Positions 31,788 to 44,395 of a stretch of DNA of 64,000 nt are shown here, one piece after another. Under the pieces are notes generated by a model. The model saw only the letters and a program-made list of their open reading frames with translations. It did not search any database and was not told where the DNA came from. Origin of the DNA: Opeltia flavorubescens (lineage: Eukaryota; Ascomycota; Lecanoromycetes; Teloschistales; Teloschistaceae); NCBI GenBank assembly GCA_000442125.1, contig KE546970.1, positions 434,001 to 498,000 of the forward strand, read 5' to 3'. Position numbers and translations under genes: made by a program. Each line of letters opens with the position of its first letter. The first letter of the stretch is position 1.

Positions 31788-34700
31788 TCACTGCAGCTTC
31801 AATATATCCTCATCTAGGGTTCCGAACAGCGTCTCCAACTCACTCCCAATCTCCTTAATCGCTTTTTCAAGCTGCCCAGTAACAAGAGCTAGAAATGAAC
31901 CACATATTAGCGGGCTCTTTTTAAGGATATGCGTAGAACAAGACAAACTCACCATATGTGTATAGGAGTGCAAAGTCTCTATCGGACGCAATGGCAGCAG
32001 CCTTTTCCTCTTTTCGGAAGCCAAAAACCTTCGCAAGCAGTCTGTCCCTCGTATGTTCGATGCTTGGTAGGGCATCGTTGATGGGGTACTCGAGTTTGAT
32101 TGACGAGGCCACGACTGCTCAAGTCAGCATCTTCTGGATGGTGCATCAAATGAAAAACCACTACGTACCTTGGAAGAGATGGCTAATTCGCAACCTCATT
32201 TGCGCCCTTTCCATCCTCGTCGACTCCAATATACTAGCTTCTCCGGGAGACACCCGTGGTTCTTTGAGGAATAAGACATTGATAGCGTGCAGGGCATCAA
32301 GCATCCCGCCTGTAATGCTCAGCAGTCGACTGTACGAGGACTTTGGAAAGGGCGCCCGAAGATTGATCTCGGAACTTGCAGAATCTCTGAGCTTCTCTAG
32401 TTGGCTCAAGAATCGGTGTAAAAGGGCTTCTTCCTCTATATCCATATATGCAACGAATGCGCGGCCATGAAGGCGGTCCTCCAATGGATGCCGTTTCCAA
32501 ACGAGGCCCATACGTAGCCATAGAGCACTGAGACCATCTTTGAGCTTCTGTCGAGCACTGATTGGCCAAACGAGCCTTGTGATAATGAGGCCCCAGAGAC
32601 ATCCGGTAAGTACTGCCACCACCCTGTGAAAGGCGATCTCTGTGATGATTGGTGATAGGCCGCCTTCATCGTCATCGTCCTCGAGATCCTTGACCGACAA
32701 CGAATACGCATACAAGGCCGAGAGATTGTACGTCAACATTATGAATCGGCCCATTGGACCTTTGCCTTGTGCAACGATGATATAAGCTGTCCAGAGAGAC
32801 ATGATCCATCCGCAAAAAGCCAACAGATATGGATTGCCGCCAGATAACGTCCATGCCACGATAGCACACACCGCACCCAAGCACGTCCCGAAGAAGCGAG
32901 CGAAACCCGTGGTGTTGGATGCGCCAATCGTCATGGAACACACAAGCATATAAGACAGTAATCCCCACTCCCCGCGAAAATGTTGATATACGGGCCGCGT
33001 GGAGCTGATAAAGGAGGGCAATGCGTATAACGCGGCGCCAGCTCCAACCTTGATTGCAAATTTCGTATCATCGCGACGGAAGATGGCAAGTGCCTTCCAT
33101 AACCGATGTCGAAGATTCGTTTTCTGGCCATGTTTCTCCGTGTTATTTGAGTTGCTAAAAGGGCGATGTGGCGGGCCTGGCATATTGTTTGGGATGCTTG
33201 ATTCTTGATCCGAGTTGGTAGACGCTGTGTAAATAATTAGTCCTTCATTGTCCCTGTCAGTATGACGAGACTCACGAAATTTAGTCCCGAACTTTGAAGA
33301 TTGGTCTCTTCGCCAAAAGTGGAGCCATTTCCAAGTCCTGCCGTGCGGTCTCTCTTCGATCTCCAGCTTCAAGCTATCCAGAATGTCAAGATACGTTCTC
33401 ATTTCATTTGCAAAATCCTGCAACGCGTAGCTAAAGACGCCACAGCTGGCTGCGATCTCCTCGAAATCAGCCTCGATCTCAATGGAGCGCTGCTCTTTGA
33501 TTCCTTCTGCATCGTAGATTTTGGTAATGGCATTCTCTCTTGACTCGCTATACAACTCGACTGCGTCTTCGAGGCTGGAAGTGTATCTTGCATTCACCGT
33601 CACTTCGTATTCGGGGCCAGGACCGAAAGGGAGATCGTCTAGGATCTCTCTTAATGTAAAGGCAAGAGACTTCTGTTGACAGGTCAGTCCATTTCCTATT
33701 AGGCTATACTGAGCCGTTTGAAGACCACAAAAGCACAACAACTTTGTCCGATAGGAATAACAATTATACAGTCTGACCTACTACCAAGGAAATGACAATG
33801 TTACAGAACGACCTTAGACGACCCTTGAGAGCCATCATAGGAACGATTGTCATGTTTATGCGCTTCTTGAGGTATAAAATGATTTTGGGTTTTTAGCAAA
33901 GGAAATAATTTTGACCATAGCAGACATATATGTATACCAGAGGCTCCTCAAAGCTTGCAATGCGAGCGAGACTTACTATAGATGGCCCAAGATGTAGGAT
34001 GAAGTCCGAAAAAGCGTTGTCAGGCGTGGGTAATGAGCTTCCAGGCTCGGAAGCCGGTTCTGGCCTTGACTCGCTGTCCCCATTCTCCGATACCTCATCG
34101 ATGGCAGTGAGTATGAGTGGCTGTTCCCTGAGGGTCTTGTCCATTTGGGAGCCACGATAAAGGTCAGATGGAGAACCAAGTCTGGGTTGGGCCAAAATCA
34201 GGAATTGGGTGGTTGCAGCACTTCTTAACCCGCCGATGTTCTGGGCAAGCCGTTGCATGCATGCAACAAGCTCCGCCTCAAGGTGATACTGTTTCTCTGT
34301 GCCGGCCATGTAATGCTCATACTTAGCCTCCAGGAGGTTCTTCTCCATACTAGCTAGCTGATTCTTGTACCTAGCCATTGCTCCTCGATATTGAGGTCTC
34401 TGGAGTTCATCTTCGGATCCGGTTAAAAAGCTCTGCGTAATCATTGCGAGTACTTCAGAGAGAGAATCCGTGAAGGATATTAGATCTTCCTTCAGATCTA
34501 CTCTTGCTGAGATAGGGTAGATCAGGAATGAGACAGCGGTCGTTGCGATGACACCCATTATTATCATCTTTAATACTTGCTCAATCTTGTCGTCTGAAAA
34601 CCTCCCTGCTTGGACTGCGCCTTCTTTGGTGAGCACAGTGATGATGGCCAGGCTGGTCAACGAGCAGGAGATATTAACGAGTGGATTCCCCAGCCGCTGC

Positions 34701-35365
34701 TTGATCCATCCAACCAATCCAAGACCCGCTCCGCAAAAGACGATGAGAACGATGGCATGTCCCAACACGACAAGATCAAGGACTCTACCGAAAAGGATAG
34801 AGACACCCATACTGCTGAAGCCAATGAAGGCAGCGTATGCGAAAGCTAAGAGGGCCAAGAGTACCGCTTCAAACATGCTTCCTTGCGATCTTGCTGGATG
34901 AAAGTAAACGGTGATTGTCGCAACCATGTGTTTTCCATCCTGTTGCCCAAGCATGGCTGCGATGGCTGGAACAAATGTCGCGAGACTGCCCAAGAAGTAG
35001 GCAATGCTACATTTTAGCACCCCTTTGCCTGTCTTCGAAGTCATGAACTCCCATGCATTACGAAAAAGGTGTTTTGACATATCGAGGAGCAATTGCGCAA
35101 CATCCGAAGGTCTCTTGCGGGCCCTCCGAAACCCCAAGAATGGGACCTCTTCAGCGGTGGTGCCATTGCCATTGATATTCCTGAGCGTTACTGTTCGTCT
35201 GACCCGTTGGCCGGTTTTTGGAAGAACCAGAGTCGCTTGACGTGGCTAGAAGGGGGAAGTAGGGTCAGCCGACATTCGTGTACCGGAAGAGGTGGTGTTT
35301 ACTTTGGGCCTGGGTTGGCGCCTGGGACGGTCCTGGTCATTGCTGCCATTGGCACTTGATGTCAT
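31788..35365 (-). CDS. ArAE_2/BRE4-like multi-pass membrane protein (FUSC-related)
   Basis: Large integral membrane protein, 1032 aa. Exons are 35365-35303, 35245-33977, 33672-32169, 32114-31953 and 31888-31788. It is organised as two halves, each with a cluster of about six membrane helices followed by a soluble helical region. The first cluster includes GVLKCSIAYFLGSLATFVPA, VLLALLAFAYAAFIGFSS, HAIVLIVFCGAGLGLVGW and MIIMGVIATTAVSFLIYPIS. The second includes LLSYMLVCSMTIGASNTTGF, ARFFGTCLGAVCAIVAWTLS, LLAFCGWIMSLWTAYIIVA and VVAVLTGCLWGLIITRLVWP. This fits the ArAE_2_N/FUSC_2/ArAE_2 (DUF2421) family, related to yeast BRE4 and bacterial aromatic-acid exporters. Intron 2 is unusually long (304 nt). 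A 51-nt in-frame segment near 33217-33267 begins GTGAGT and ends CAG, so may be a further intron (then 1015 aa). The transported substrate is unknown. Confidence 0.88.
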
Positions 35366-35659
35366 CCTGGCTCATCCATAGGGATAAATTTCAGGGGGAT
35401 GGCAGATTCCATGAAGAGAGAAACCTTTGTCTGTTGACCGCAATATTCGCCAGAGGAACATGTAAGATAGCGGAGGAAGCTGCATTGGCAATGCAGGGCC
35501 TGGCACCATTGGAGTTGCCGCTAGAACAGCCTCTAAACAGCTGCCATATGAATGGCGTCCGGGGGTGCTTTTAGCCTGCGACTTAGGCCCCACGTTTCTA
35601 TTCGAATTTGATAAAATCAATCCCCGCCTCCCATACCAACTCCTTCAAACCCCAGCATC
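35366..35659. promoter_or_regulatory. Divergent promoter, ArAE_2 gene / IMP3
   Basis: 294 bp between divergent starts; presumed shared promoter. No individual element is clear. Confidence 0.35.
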
Positions 35660-36355
35660 ATGGTCCGCAAATTCAAACATCACGAGCAAAAGTAAAAGCT
35701 CCTCCCACTGCGCTGTTTCCATTTCGTATCGCCTTCCACTGACCACCTCTCCACCCACAGACTCCTCCGCAAAGTCGACTTCACAACCTACAAATCCGAC
35801 TCCAACCATCTCGCCGCCACAATCCGCCGCCGTTACTGCATCCAAATTCCCTCCGACTACACAAAATACAACCGGCTCTGCGGCTCCCTAAAAGCCCTGG
35901 CCCACTCCCTCTCCAACCTTGAGCCCACTGACCCGGTGCGGTTAAAATATGAAAAATTACTGCTAGAAAAGCTTTACGACATGGGTATTCTAAGTCAGGG
36001 GACGAAGCTGAGTGAAGTGGAGAGGAAGGTCGGGGCGAGTAGGTTGTGTAGGCGGAGGTTGGGGGTTGTGATGACGAGGTTGGGGATGAGTGAGACGGTG
36101 CAAGGGGTATGTGATCTGAAAACCATACTCCCTCATATTATTGAATGCAATGCTGACCGGTGTCCTTCATTGATCTTACAGGCCGTCAAATTTATCGAAC
36201 AGGGCCACGTCCGCGTTGGTCCGGAAGTTGTCACAGACCCCGCCTTCCTCGTCACACGCAGTATGGAAGACTTTGTGACCTGGGTTGATAGCAGCAAGGT
36301 GAAACGCAACATCTTGAAATACAGGGATAAACTCGACGATTTCGATCTGCTTTGA
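35660..36355 (+). CDS. IMP3: U3 snoRNP protein Imp3
   Basis: Nucleolar U3 snoRNP component that promotes U3-pre-rRNA pairing in 18S maturation. Exons 35660-35691, 35761-36106 and 36182-36355 encode 183 aa, the same as yeast Imp3. The start [18 protein letters not shown] and the ribosomal S4-like core ([40 protein letters not shown]) are diagnostic. The RNA-binding S4 domain is [20 protein letters not shown]. It ends [18 protein letters not shown]. Exon 1 codes only ten residues. Confidence 0.97.
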
Positions 36356-37165
36356 GGGGGACATTCAGAGAGAGAAGAGAGTTTGAGGATAGCAAACTAG
36401 CATGAGATCCCTGCTTCAAGAATTGGATCCCCAAACCCTAGCTCAGCGAACCAATCGAAAAACCGCAGCTCCAGATACGGCGGGAGCACATATCGGCTGA
36501 AGTCATGATTCAAATAAAGGCGATAATACGCCCAAATTCATCGATCAGGAAAAGGCTTTCTAGAGGAATTTACGAGATTTACAAAGCCCTAGTTCCATAA
36601 ACAAGGGACGCTTATATAGTACAGCAGATATCAAGGGGCCGAGAGGTGAGAAGTGGCAGACATAAGCACTTGAAATCGAGATTGAAAAAATCGATATATC
36701 GACGCCTGGCGAAGCTCAAGTGACAGGGAGCACTATCAGCGCTTCGAGATAAATCTAACGGCTCACTAGCATGCTGTATTCTGCTACAGAGAATTCACAA
36801 ACAGATGCCATAGGTGGACCGGAGGGACATGGTTGGCGTATAGGAGTATTTAACTGAGGAGCGATTAAACTGAACTTCAGCCAAGCAGAAGTAGAAGGAT
36901 CCTACATCATATCATTCAAATCGTGGTAGAAAAGGACCCCCGCGGCAGATTCATAAATGTCATTGTCGTTACTCTATCGTCACAAGACTACAAGGAAACC
37001 TCCATGTTGCTACCTCCTCGCTCATGTCTAAAACGAGAGACATCTGTTCCCATGTACCCCGTAATCGAGTCGAAAAAAAGGAAAGGATCGTCATCGTAAT
37101 CATCATCCATCATCCACAAGTCGATATGAAAGAAAAAAGGACGAATAGAAAAGAAAGACATCCCG
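36356..37165. other. Intergenic, convergent genes
   Basis: About 810 bp between the IMP3 and DUF3824 stops. AT-rich with no supported frame or repeat. Confidence 0.45.
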
Positions 37166-40100
37166 TTAATCCCTCCTTCTCCGCCTTCGACTTCTTCCCC
37201 CATCGCCTAAAGGATCATCCTCACCGCCCAAAAACCCTTTCATGAGCTTGCTGATTCCACCACCTCCTCCAAACAAGCTCTCAATCTTGTCCGCCAGGGG
37301 ATCTTCCCCCTGTTCAGGTATCTTCCTACCCTTTTCATCAAAGCGTTGAGGTAGGTCGATAGTAGCTTCAGAGAGAGTAGGAGAGGGAGACCGTGCTGAG
37401 TTAACGAGAGTATTGGCGCTTGAATTAGGATTTGAAGGGGCTGAAGGTGGCGGTTCATAATGATGCCGATGACGATGCTGCCGGTTTCTATGTAGTCGAG
37501 AGTCTGAAGAAGTTGGATGAGATGCGCCGGGATTATATGAAAAAGAGGAATAATCATCACTGTAATATTTTTTATCTTGGTTGCCTTTGCGTTGGCGGCG
37601 TTTGCGAATATGTTCCGGCGAGCTTGGACTGGACGAGTCGGGAGTACCTAGGTTGAACTGCACTGATTTGGACGGAGGCTGTGAAGCAGACCTCGACCGA
37701 CCTCTATCATCCTGTAGAGAACGTGCACGAGGAGTGTTTAGACCTAAGATATTGCGGGTCAGCCATATCCGTCCGAAAAGTACGAGTAGTGGTGCTTAAC
37801 AATCACCCACCCTCCTCGGCAGCGCGGTGCTCGTCAACAGGGACACCAGCAGTATTTAAAAATGGCTCTTCACTCACATTCTCATCTGCCCGCCTTGCAT
37901 TGCCTCCTGGAGGTGTATAAGGATTCGCTGGCTGTGGCGAGTAAGCACCTTGGGCTCCAGGCGGAACATAGGGGTTTTGCTGAGCCGGATAGCCGTAGTC
38001 AGGATGAATCTGTTGTCCAGCTTGGCCTGCTTGTTGTCCATATTGAGCTGGGTCATAGCCAGGTGAAGGCGCATACCCTCCTCCAACAGGCGGTGGAGGG
38101 AAGCTGTTCGTCGACGGGTAGTAACTCTCTTGTTGTTGTTGAGGGTACCCAGCACCTTGAGCTCCAGGGTTTTCGGGGCTCATGGGAGGGTATGGCTGCT
38201 GTGGTGGCGGATATTCATCTCGGTCTCGTTCATCGTACGACCCAGGACCGTGCTCTGCCTCATAACCTACGTTCTTATTAGTTGCGACCTTTGCAATGTA
38301 GTTTGTGTAAGACTCACGTCGTCGCTCTCGCTTCTCCTCCTTTCTACGCTGCTTGCGTTTCTCATGCGATGTCAACGCCGCTGCTGCACCAGCTGCTCCG
38401 AGCCCTGCGGCAGCAACGTCTCTTGTACGACTTCGGCTCCGACTCCCGCTCTTGTGGCGGCGATGTCTTCTACGTCGCCCACCATCTGAGTCTGAAGAGA
38501 TACTTCGTCGTCGTTCTCGGCTCCTCTCTGCCCCATATGCGGCGCCGGTGGCTGCGGCAGCGATGGGAACCATAGCGTCTTCCTGATTATTATGATAACC
38601 CGCTTGGCTTGCTGGACGATTGTAGTAATCAGGGACACCGCCAGTGCTGTAGACGGGTTGATCACCATACTCTATGAGTCCAGGGTCACTTGCTGTAGCG
38701 CTGCGAGGACCGTCAAATGGTACGGACCTGGATCTAGACCGCGATATGGACCTTGACCTCCTACGCTCTGCCCGAGCTTCACGCCTAGCCTCTTTGTCCT
38801 TCTTGCCTGCTTGGCTTTTTTCATACAATCCAGCAATGGCCGCACTTCCAAGACCTGCCGCAGCGACCGGTAGCCCTTGTCGGATTCTGCTCTTGGAGCG
38901 AGATTTGCCTCTGCCGCTACGAGACTTACTGCGAGCACGTTCGACCAACCCCGCCACGGCTGCCCCGGCCAATCCAGCTTGTGCGATTTTCTTGTTTCTA
39001 TGAGCCGGATCTCGAGCGTCGTCTGGCTGCTCCATCGCAGAATCAGCCCGCCGTCGGGTTCTGGACCGACTACGACGATCCTCTTTGGCTTCCTTGTTAT
39101 TGTTTCTTGACCGTGCGTACCCTACGGCGGCGGCAGTGGCTGCTGCTGCCAGGCCTAGCCCTGCGAGCTGTCTGACTCGGGACTTGGAACGGCTTCGTGA
39201 GCGATGACGATGCTTACGACGTTCACGATCTCGAGATCTGCTGCGACTACGCGAGGGCGAGCCTCGTCGACTCTTACTTCGATGACGGCTCCTGGCGCGC
39301 GAGATGGCTTCAGCACCCGCCACACCCAGTGCTGCAGCACCGAGATCTTTTCCGACACGGCTTCGGCGGCTGCTCTTTTCATCGCCTTCGCGTTCTTTGT
39401 GATGACGGAGTATCTCAGCAGCTCCCAGGCCAGCAATGGCTCCTTCAGCTAGATGACGTTTACGATGAGGGCTTTCATCCCGATCGTATGTGTCTCGGGT
39501 CTCTTTCCTGATGTAGACCATGCTGTCGTCACTGCTATAGTCTCGATCGCGACGTCGTCCAACTTGAGAGACAGAATCACCAGGACTAACTTCTCTACGT
39601 CTATAGCGTTCTTCATAGAAGTCATCGTCGTCATCTCGACGGCTGCGATTATCACGTGAGACCTCCCGAACTCGTCTTTCGTAGTAATAATCTTCCTCTC
39701 GTTCGGGTTCACGGCGTTCAGGCTCGCGGCGAGCAATTTGGCGGTCTTCGTTCACCTCAGATCGCTGGATAAGTTGGAATTCGGATTCATCCTTCTGCGG
39801 GGCTGGGATGACAATGGGTGCTCTAGGGGCCTCCTGAATGATGATCTGTTGGGGCTCTTGGCGGATGATGATGGGTTGTGGAGGATCAGGACGTGGGAAA
39901 TACTCGACAGACTTGGAGTATCGTTCGACATCGTATGGATCACGTCGAGGTCTCTCAATCTCTCGTTCATAGCGATAATCTCGTTCGTAGGGTCGGCGGT
40001 CAGGCTCGCGCTCCCTCTCGTAGCGCTCAATACGAATATCTCTTTCGATTCTAGGGGGCGACGGTGGTCTGTCTCTTTCATAGCGCTCAATGCGAATATC

Positions 40101-40421
40101 TCTTTCGATTCGAGGGGGCGATGGAGGTCTGTCTCGCTCAAAGCGTTCAATGCGGATTTCTCTCCGCTCTGGTTCTGGCTCGGGTGTACGTTCTCGTCGG
40201 ACGATGCGAGTCTCTTCGAAGGTACGATCAGAACGACGATCCCTATCTCTATCACGATTGATTACAGTGAGTCGTTCATCGTCTTCATCGCGGTTCGGGA
40301 TGCGGTAGCGTTTGACGGTGGTGAAGCCGCCTCGATCGGACGAGTCACGGATGGAGGTTCGATTATCCCAGTCTCTGTCGCGGTCTCGTTCTCGCTCTCG
40401 CTCTCGAATGATGACTGACAT
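37166..40421 (-). CDS. DUF3824-type RS-rich protein with repeated Gly/Ala segments
   Basis: 1045 aa from exons 40421-38318, 38266-37811 and 37743-37166. The first 300 residues are extremely Arg/Glu/Asp-rich (ERERERDRDRDWDN) with a 20-residue tandem repeat (PPRIERDIRIERYER). The middle alternates Ser-Arg-rich segments with Gly/Ala-rich hydrophobic stretches of about 20 residues: LAEGAIAGLGAAEIL, GKDLGAAALGVAGAEAI, LAGLGLAAAATAAAVGYA, IAQAGLAGAAVAGLVERA, GLPVAAAGLGSAAIAGLYE, VPIAAAATGAAYGA and DVAAAGLGAAGAAAALTS. The next part is Pro/Tyr/Gln-rich, and the end is basic (RSRRRRRRD). This matches the fungal DUF3824 family, whose function is not established; some members are annotated glycine-rich or RS proteins. 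The Gly/Ala stretches resemble glycine zippers and could insert in or oligomerise at a membrane, which is inference. Confidence 0.88.
40022..40160 (-). repeat. 60-bp tandem repeat coding Arg/Glu-rich units
   Basis: Two full 60-bp units (40022-40081 and 40082-40141) and a diverged partial third lie inside the DUF3824 gene. They keep the frame and encode repeated PPSPPRIERDIRIERYER. The period is a multiple of three, so unit-number change would preserve the protein. Confidence 0.85.
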
Positions 40422-41118
40422 GTTTGGTGGAGTTTAGATTCACTCACGGTTAGCTCGGAAGTCTCTTTCTATTATCTGAACGATGAGGCTGAAGGGATGG
40501 ATAGAGCAAGCAAATGGCTTCAGCCTGCTGTTGACGAATGCCCCTCACTTGGTAATCGATAAGTGAATCAAGTGATGGACGTCAACGTGGACGTCTCCGA
40601 TCGAGAATGGCTTTTCTACAAGCAGAGGAGGGATAGAATGGATAGAAAGCAAGGTAAGGTAGCAAGTTCTAGAACGGTTGAGGCAAAGAAGCAAGTGTGA
40701 CGTGGAAAGTATGAGGTGGTTGGGGTCAAGTGCGCAGTGCAAGAGGCGAGGCAGACTGGAAATGGGAAAGTGCCAAGCAATCCCTATTCTTTGCACTGCA
40801 TAAGCGCTTTACATCACCGCACCACATGCTCCATAATAATATGTACAGATCATCAATGCAAATAGTCGATTTTGCCAATATATCATTGAACGATGTACTT
40901 TCATTGACCCAGCTCACGCAACCGTTGCATAGATATGGGTGATAAAGCAGCGCCAGATGCTAAAAGCTGGTGGAGTATTTATTCCAGTTCGGATAATCAT
41001 CACGACGTTGTACCATGTCAGCCCTGATGCCGATCTTGGAAATATGAAGTTGAGACTTCTCCGATACCTCCTACTCCTTTACGCCATACCCATACTCCCA
41101 ATGTCCCTAGCCTCATGA
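40422..41118. other. Intergenic stretch
   Basis: About 700 bp upstream of the DUF3824 gene, including its promoter; no gene recognised. Confidence 0.45.
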
Positions 41119-44100
41119 TTATCGCTTGATAATTCTCTGCCGAGAAAGAAGTTGAGAAATCATGAAATGAGCACAGTCCTCATCCTCCCAATAACTGAGA
41201 TGACTGGCGATTGTGCCAATCAGGCTAATGTTATTGATCCCGAAAGTCCTGGAAGGAGGTTATCATCCGAGATCTGCACCAAAGACTGGCCACGACAGCG
41301 CCGCCGCTGCTGGAGTGGGACTTACTCTTGAATACTAAAGTCAACCCTTCCATTGCTGTTCAATGCCCGTACCTTCGCTTCTTCTCTTTGCAATTTCTTG
41401 GCCCTTGCGTCTGCATCTTGCCATTCCGGCCTCTCTCCCAGATCTCTTGCCTCATCACTTTGCTGACTCTTCCTACGCTTCTGGAACCCAGCATACAGAG
41501 TCTCAATATCATTGTCGATCAAAGTTTGAGGGTGTGCTTCGTCTCTAACGTTGCCTCCTGTCGCATTCATATCGGCAGTAGTAGACGAAGCAACTGTGGG
41601 AGCAGTAGGAGCGGCGATGGACTGAGTCGACTGAGTTTGCTCTTCGCCACTAATCCCAAGGCTACGGTTCAGCAGACTACTTGCTACGCCAGAGGTGATG
41701 TTTGTCCACAAGCCGGACACACTCTGACCGACACGAGCTCCGATGCCCGTAAAACCTTGGCCTGGTGTAAAGATGCCTCGCTTGGTGTAAGGCAACGGCT
41801 GGGGCTTGAGTGATGACATGGCAGGGGAGATGAGCGGCTCAAGTCGGTAGGCGATTGCATCCGCAGGATGGAAAATATTGAATAGCTGCTGGCATTTTGG
41901 GGAGGAAACGGTGATGGTTAGCAAATCCGAGTCATTCGCACCCGATGGATCCTCCGAAGGCCCGCTGAGGAACGGGTCGTCCCCCAAACCAGAATCTAAA
42001 GAACTTTCCCGTGCAAGCCCATGGAGCGTCCCCCGAGCGGCGATCTTGCGTCCCTTGAGCATTTGATACAGTCCAAGTGGAGAACCGAGGCAGAAGAAGC
42101 TCTCAACTTCGAAACTTAAGCTTAGATCGCGATGTTGTGGTTGACCGACAAGACTTCCAGCCCGCCGGGACTGACGCCTGTCCCGCGAAAGATTTGAAGA
42201 CTTGTCGGAATCCTTCTGACGGCAGAGAATGTCGAACAGTATCGCAGACCCTAGTGAGTGGCCGACGAGACTGATCTTCCCACTAAATTTTGGATTTCTC
42301 TGAAGAAATAGCTGGTAGATCCGGTTGCACTCACGTTGAACAATACCTGCAATGTGCTCACGGTACGCACTTTGATAAAGCAATATATCGAGTGCAAGGT
42401 CTGTGATGAGGTTGCGAATGCCGGGAACACCTTCCACCGTGATATCATCCAGGCTTGGGTACTTTTCCTCTTCGCTAAAGGCATCCGCATCCGTCAAATC
42501 TTGCTCCTTGCCGTTGTGCTTGAAGCTTTGCTTGGGAAAATCGAGAAGGTGCCGCCAAACAACCGGGAGGACTTGCACGCGACAATTCTTGGGAAGCTTC
42601 TCCAGCTCATTATTCAACGCTTGTAGGTCTGGAGAGGCTTCGTATACACTCTTTAAGGTTTTGCGGAGCTTATTGACATCGCGAATGAAGTTTAGATTCT
42701 CCACTCGCAATCCTAACCTTTGCCCAATTCCATGAGTTACGAGGATCAGATGCTCAATCTCACGCCCAGGATCATCGCCGTCTGCTTCCTGATAGTCCTG
42801 TTCAATCTCATCTTCGTCGCCCTTCCGTGCTCGTTCGTCTTGCTTGACCGGATCTTCCGGCTCCGGAGATGATACTATCGTTGACATTTGCCGTTCGAGG
42901 GCCGCAATCTTTGACTCTTGCTGGACCTGGTCGCTGGAGCTTTGATCCTTACTGTAGGATCCTTCAGCCTGGTGGTCCGTACTGATCGACGTAGCTATTT
43001 CTGGGGGTGCGGATCTTCTCTTCGCGTTCCTGGGAGTCTTGCCGGCATCAAGCTTGCCAACCTCGGGTGTCTTGCTAATTTCAGCTTTCTTTTCTTTGAC
43101 TTTACCACCCTCAACGAATCCTCGGACAACCTTGGTGCCACCAAGATGACCACCACCGGCAAAACGTTGATAGACAGTACTGCTCATGCGTGACCAGAGG
43201 TCTTCGCTCAATATATAAGCCGTCGTTGCATCCTGGTATGTGACGACAGAATTCATATAAGCACCGAAGAGTCGTTGTGTCTGGAGCTGGAATCTAGCTG
43301 AAACGGGAGTCGTAGCTTCTTTGATATCGGCTTTAGGCTCCGAGTCCTCGGCAGAAGACTTCAACGCTGGCTTCGACGCAGTTGATCCGTCTAGGGTCGG
43401 GACCTTACTGCTTGCACTCCTCGATCGGGATCTCGATCTCGATTGAGGTTGTGTTGGCGTTTGAGACGTGGTCTCATATCGCCATGGTTTGGTTTTGAGG
43501 TATCCTTCCTCTAACTGGTTTGCCAGGTTTTCATCACAAGGCCGCATGTTTGAACCCTCCTGATAAAACCAGCTACCACGACGTACATCGTATATCGGTC
43601 CGATCCAGTAGGCAGGAGCCAGTTCCCTCTTCTCGATATCGACATCAAAGAGAAAGTCTTCATTTACTGGAACCCTCGTTTGGTTACTGCCTGGTTTCTT
43701 TACATCATCATCGGCCGCACTTGGATTCCCAGTCGCCGGGGCTGTCGTTGCTCGATCGAGACCCAAGGTTTCGATATCACGGCTTTGGTTCTCAGCGTGT
43801 ACATTACGATCTTCTTCTTCTACAAGCTGGCGAAACGCAGACTCAATGGCATTGGAGTCGCGAGAGGAGAAGGCAGCATATTTCTTGGGATTGGATGTGG
43901 GAAGGGTGTCTTTTGGAGGCTGTTCAAGAGGGAAAGGTTTCCTTTTCGGTACCTGCTCATGCGATCAGATCGGTGAGCTGGTGCCTAGTCGTTTTGGGTA
44001 ACGGGAGAATGTACCTACATCGACCGCATAGTACCATTGGACCTGGGAAGGGGGACAATCAGGAGGATAATGTCGGAGGGCGAAGCGGAAACGACTTCTT

Positions 44101-44234
44101 AGCGCTCGATCGTTACCCTGTTGTACATTCAAGGCTGTAGCAACCGAGCCATCCCCCTTGGACTGACCTGGCTTAGGTGTATTGCTCCTTGATGGCCACG
44201 GCGACCAAGATTCCAGGAGGCCAACGGAGGCCAT
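41119..44234 (-). CDS. DDHD-domain phospholipase (PA-PLA1-like)
   Basis: Intracellular phospholipase A1 family acting at Golgi/ER or mitochondrial membranes. Three exons, 44234-44019, 43952-41326 and 41248-41119, give 990 aa. The N-terminus contains PSQVQWYYAVDVPKRKPF and the WWE-like AYWIGPIYDVRRGSWFYQEG. The lipase part has LILVTHGIGQRLG, and the nucleophile elbow GHSLGS (SLVGHSLGSAILFDILC). The DDHD domain starts at VESFFCLGSPLGLYQML and has FHPADAIAYRLEPLISP. It finishes across the last intron with GRVDFSIQETFGIN and ASHLSYWEDEDCAHFM, so all four DDHD metal-type residues are present. The final 130-nt exon is easily missed because the frame stops just inside the intron. A long Ser/Lys/Glu-rich insert separates the halves. 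The MITE lies 162 bp upstream of the start. Confidence 0.93.
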
Positions 44235-44395
44235 TCTGCTCCGGTATGACCGGAAAAGATTGAAGCGGGCCAATTTGAACAGACATCAATGGATATGCAG
44301 CAGAGCTCCAAGTCGAGGAGCACATGGTCTGAAGGTCATGCCAGCAAGCTTGTGTTTAAGGTAGGCAACGTCATCCGGGTAGGGCTGCCTTATTA

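Noticed and set aside
39738-40418. Open frame of about 226 codons on the plus strand
   Set aside because: Antisense to the Arg/Glu-rich DUF3824 exon; low complexity inverted, not a gene.
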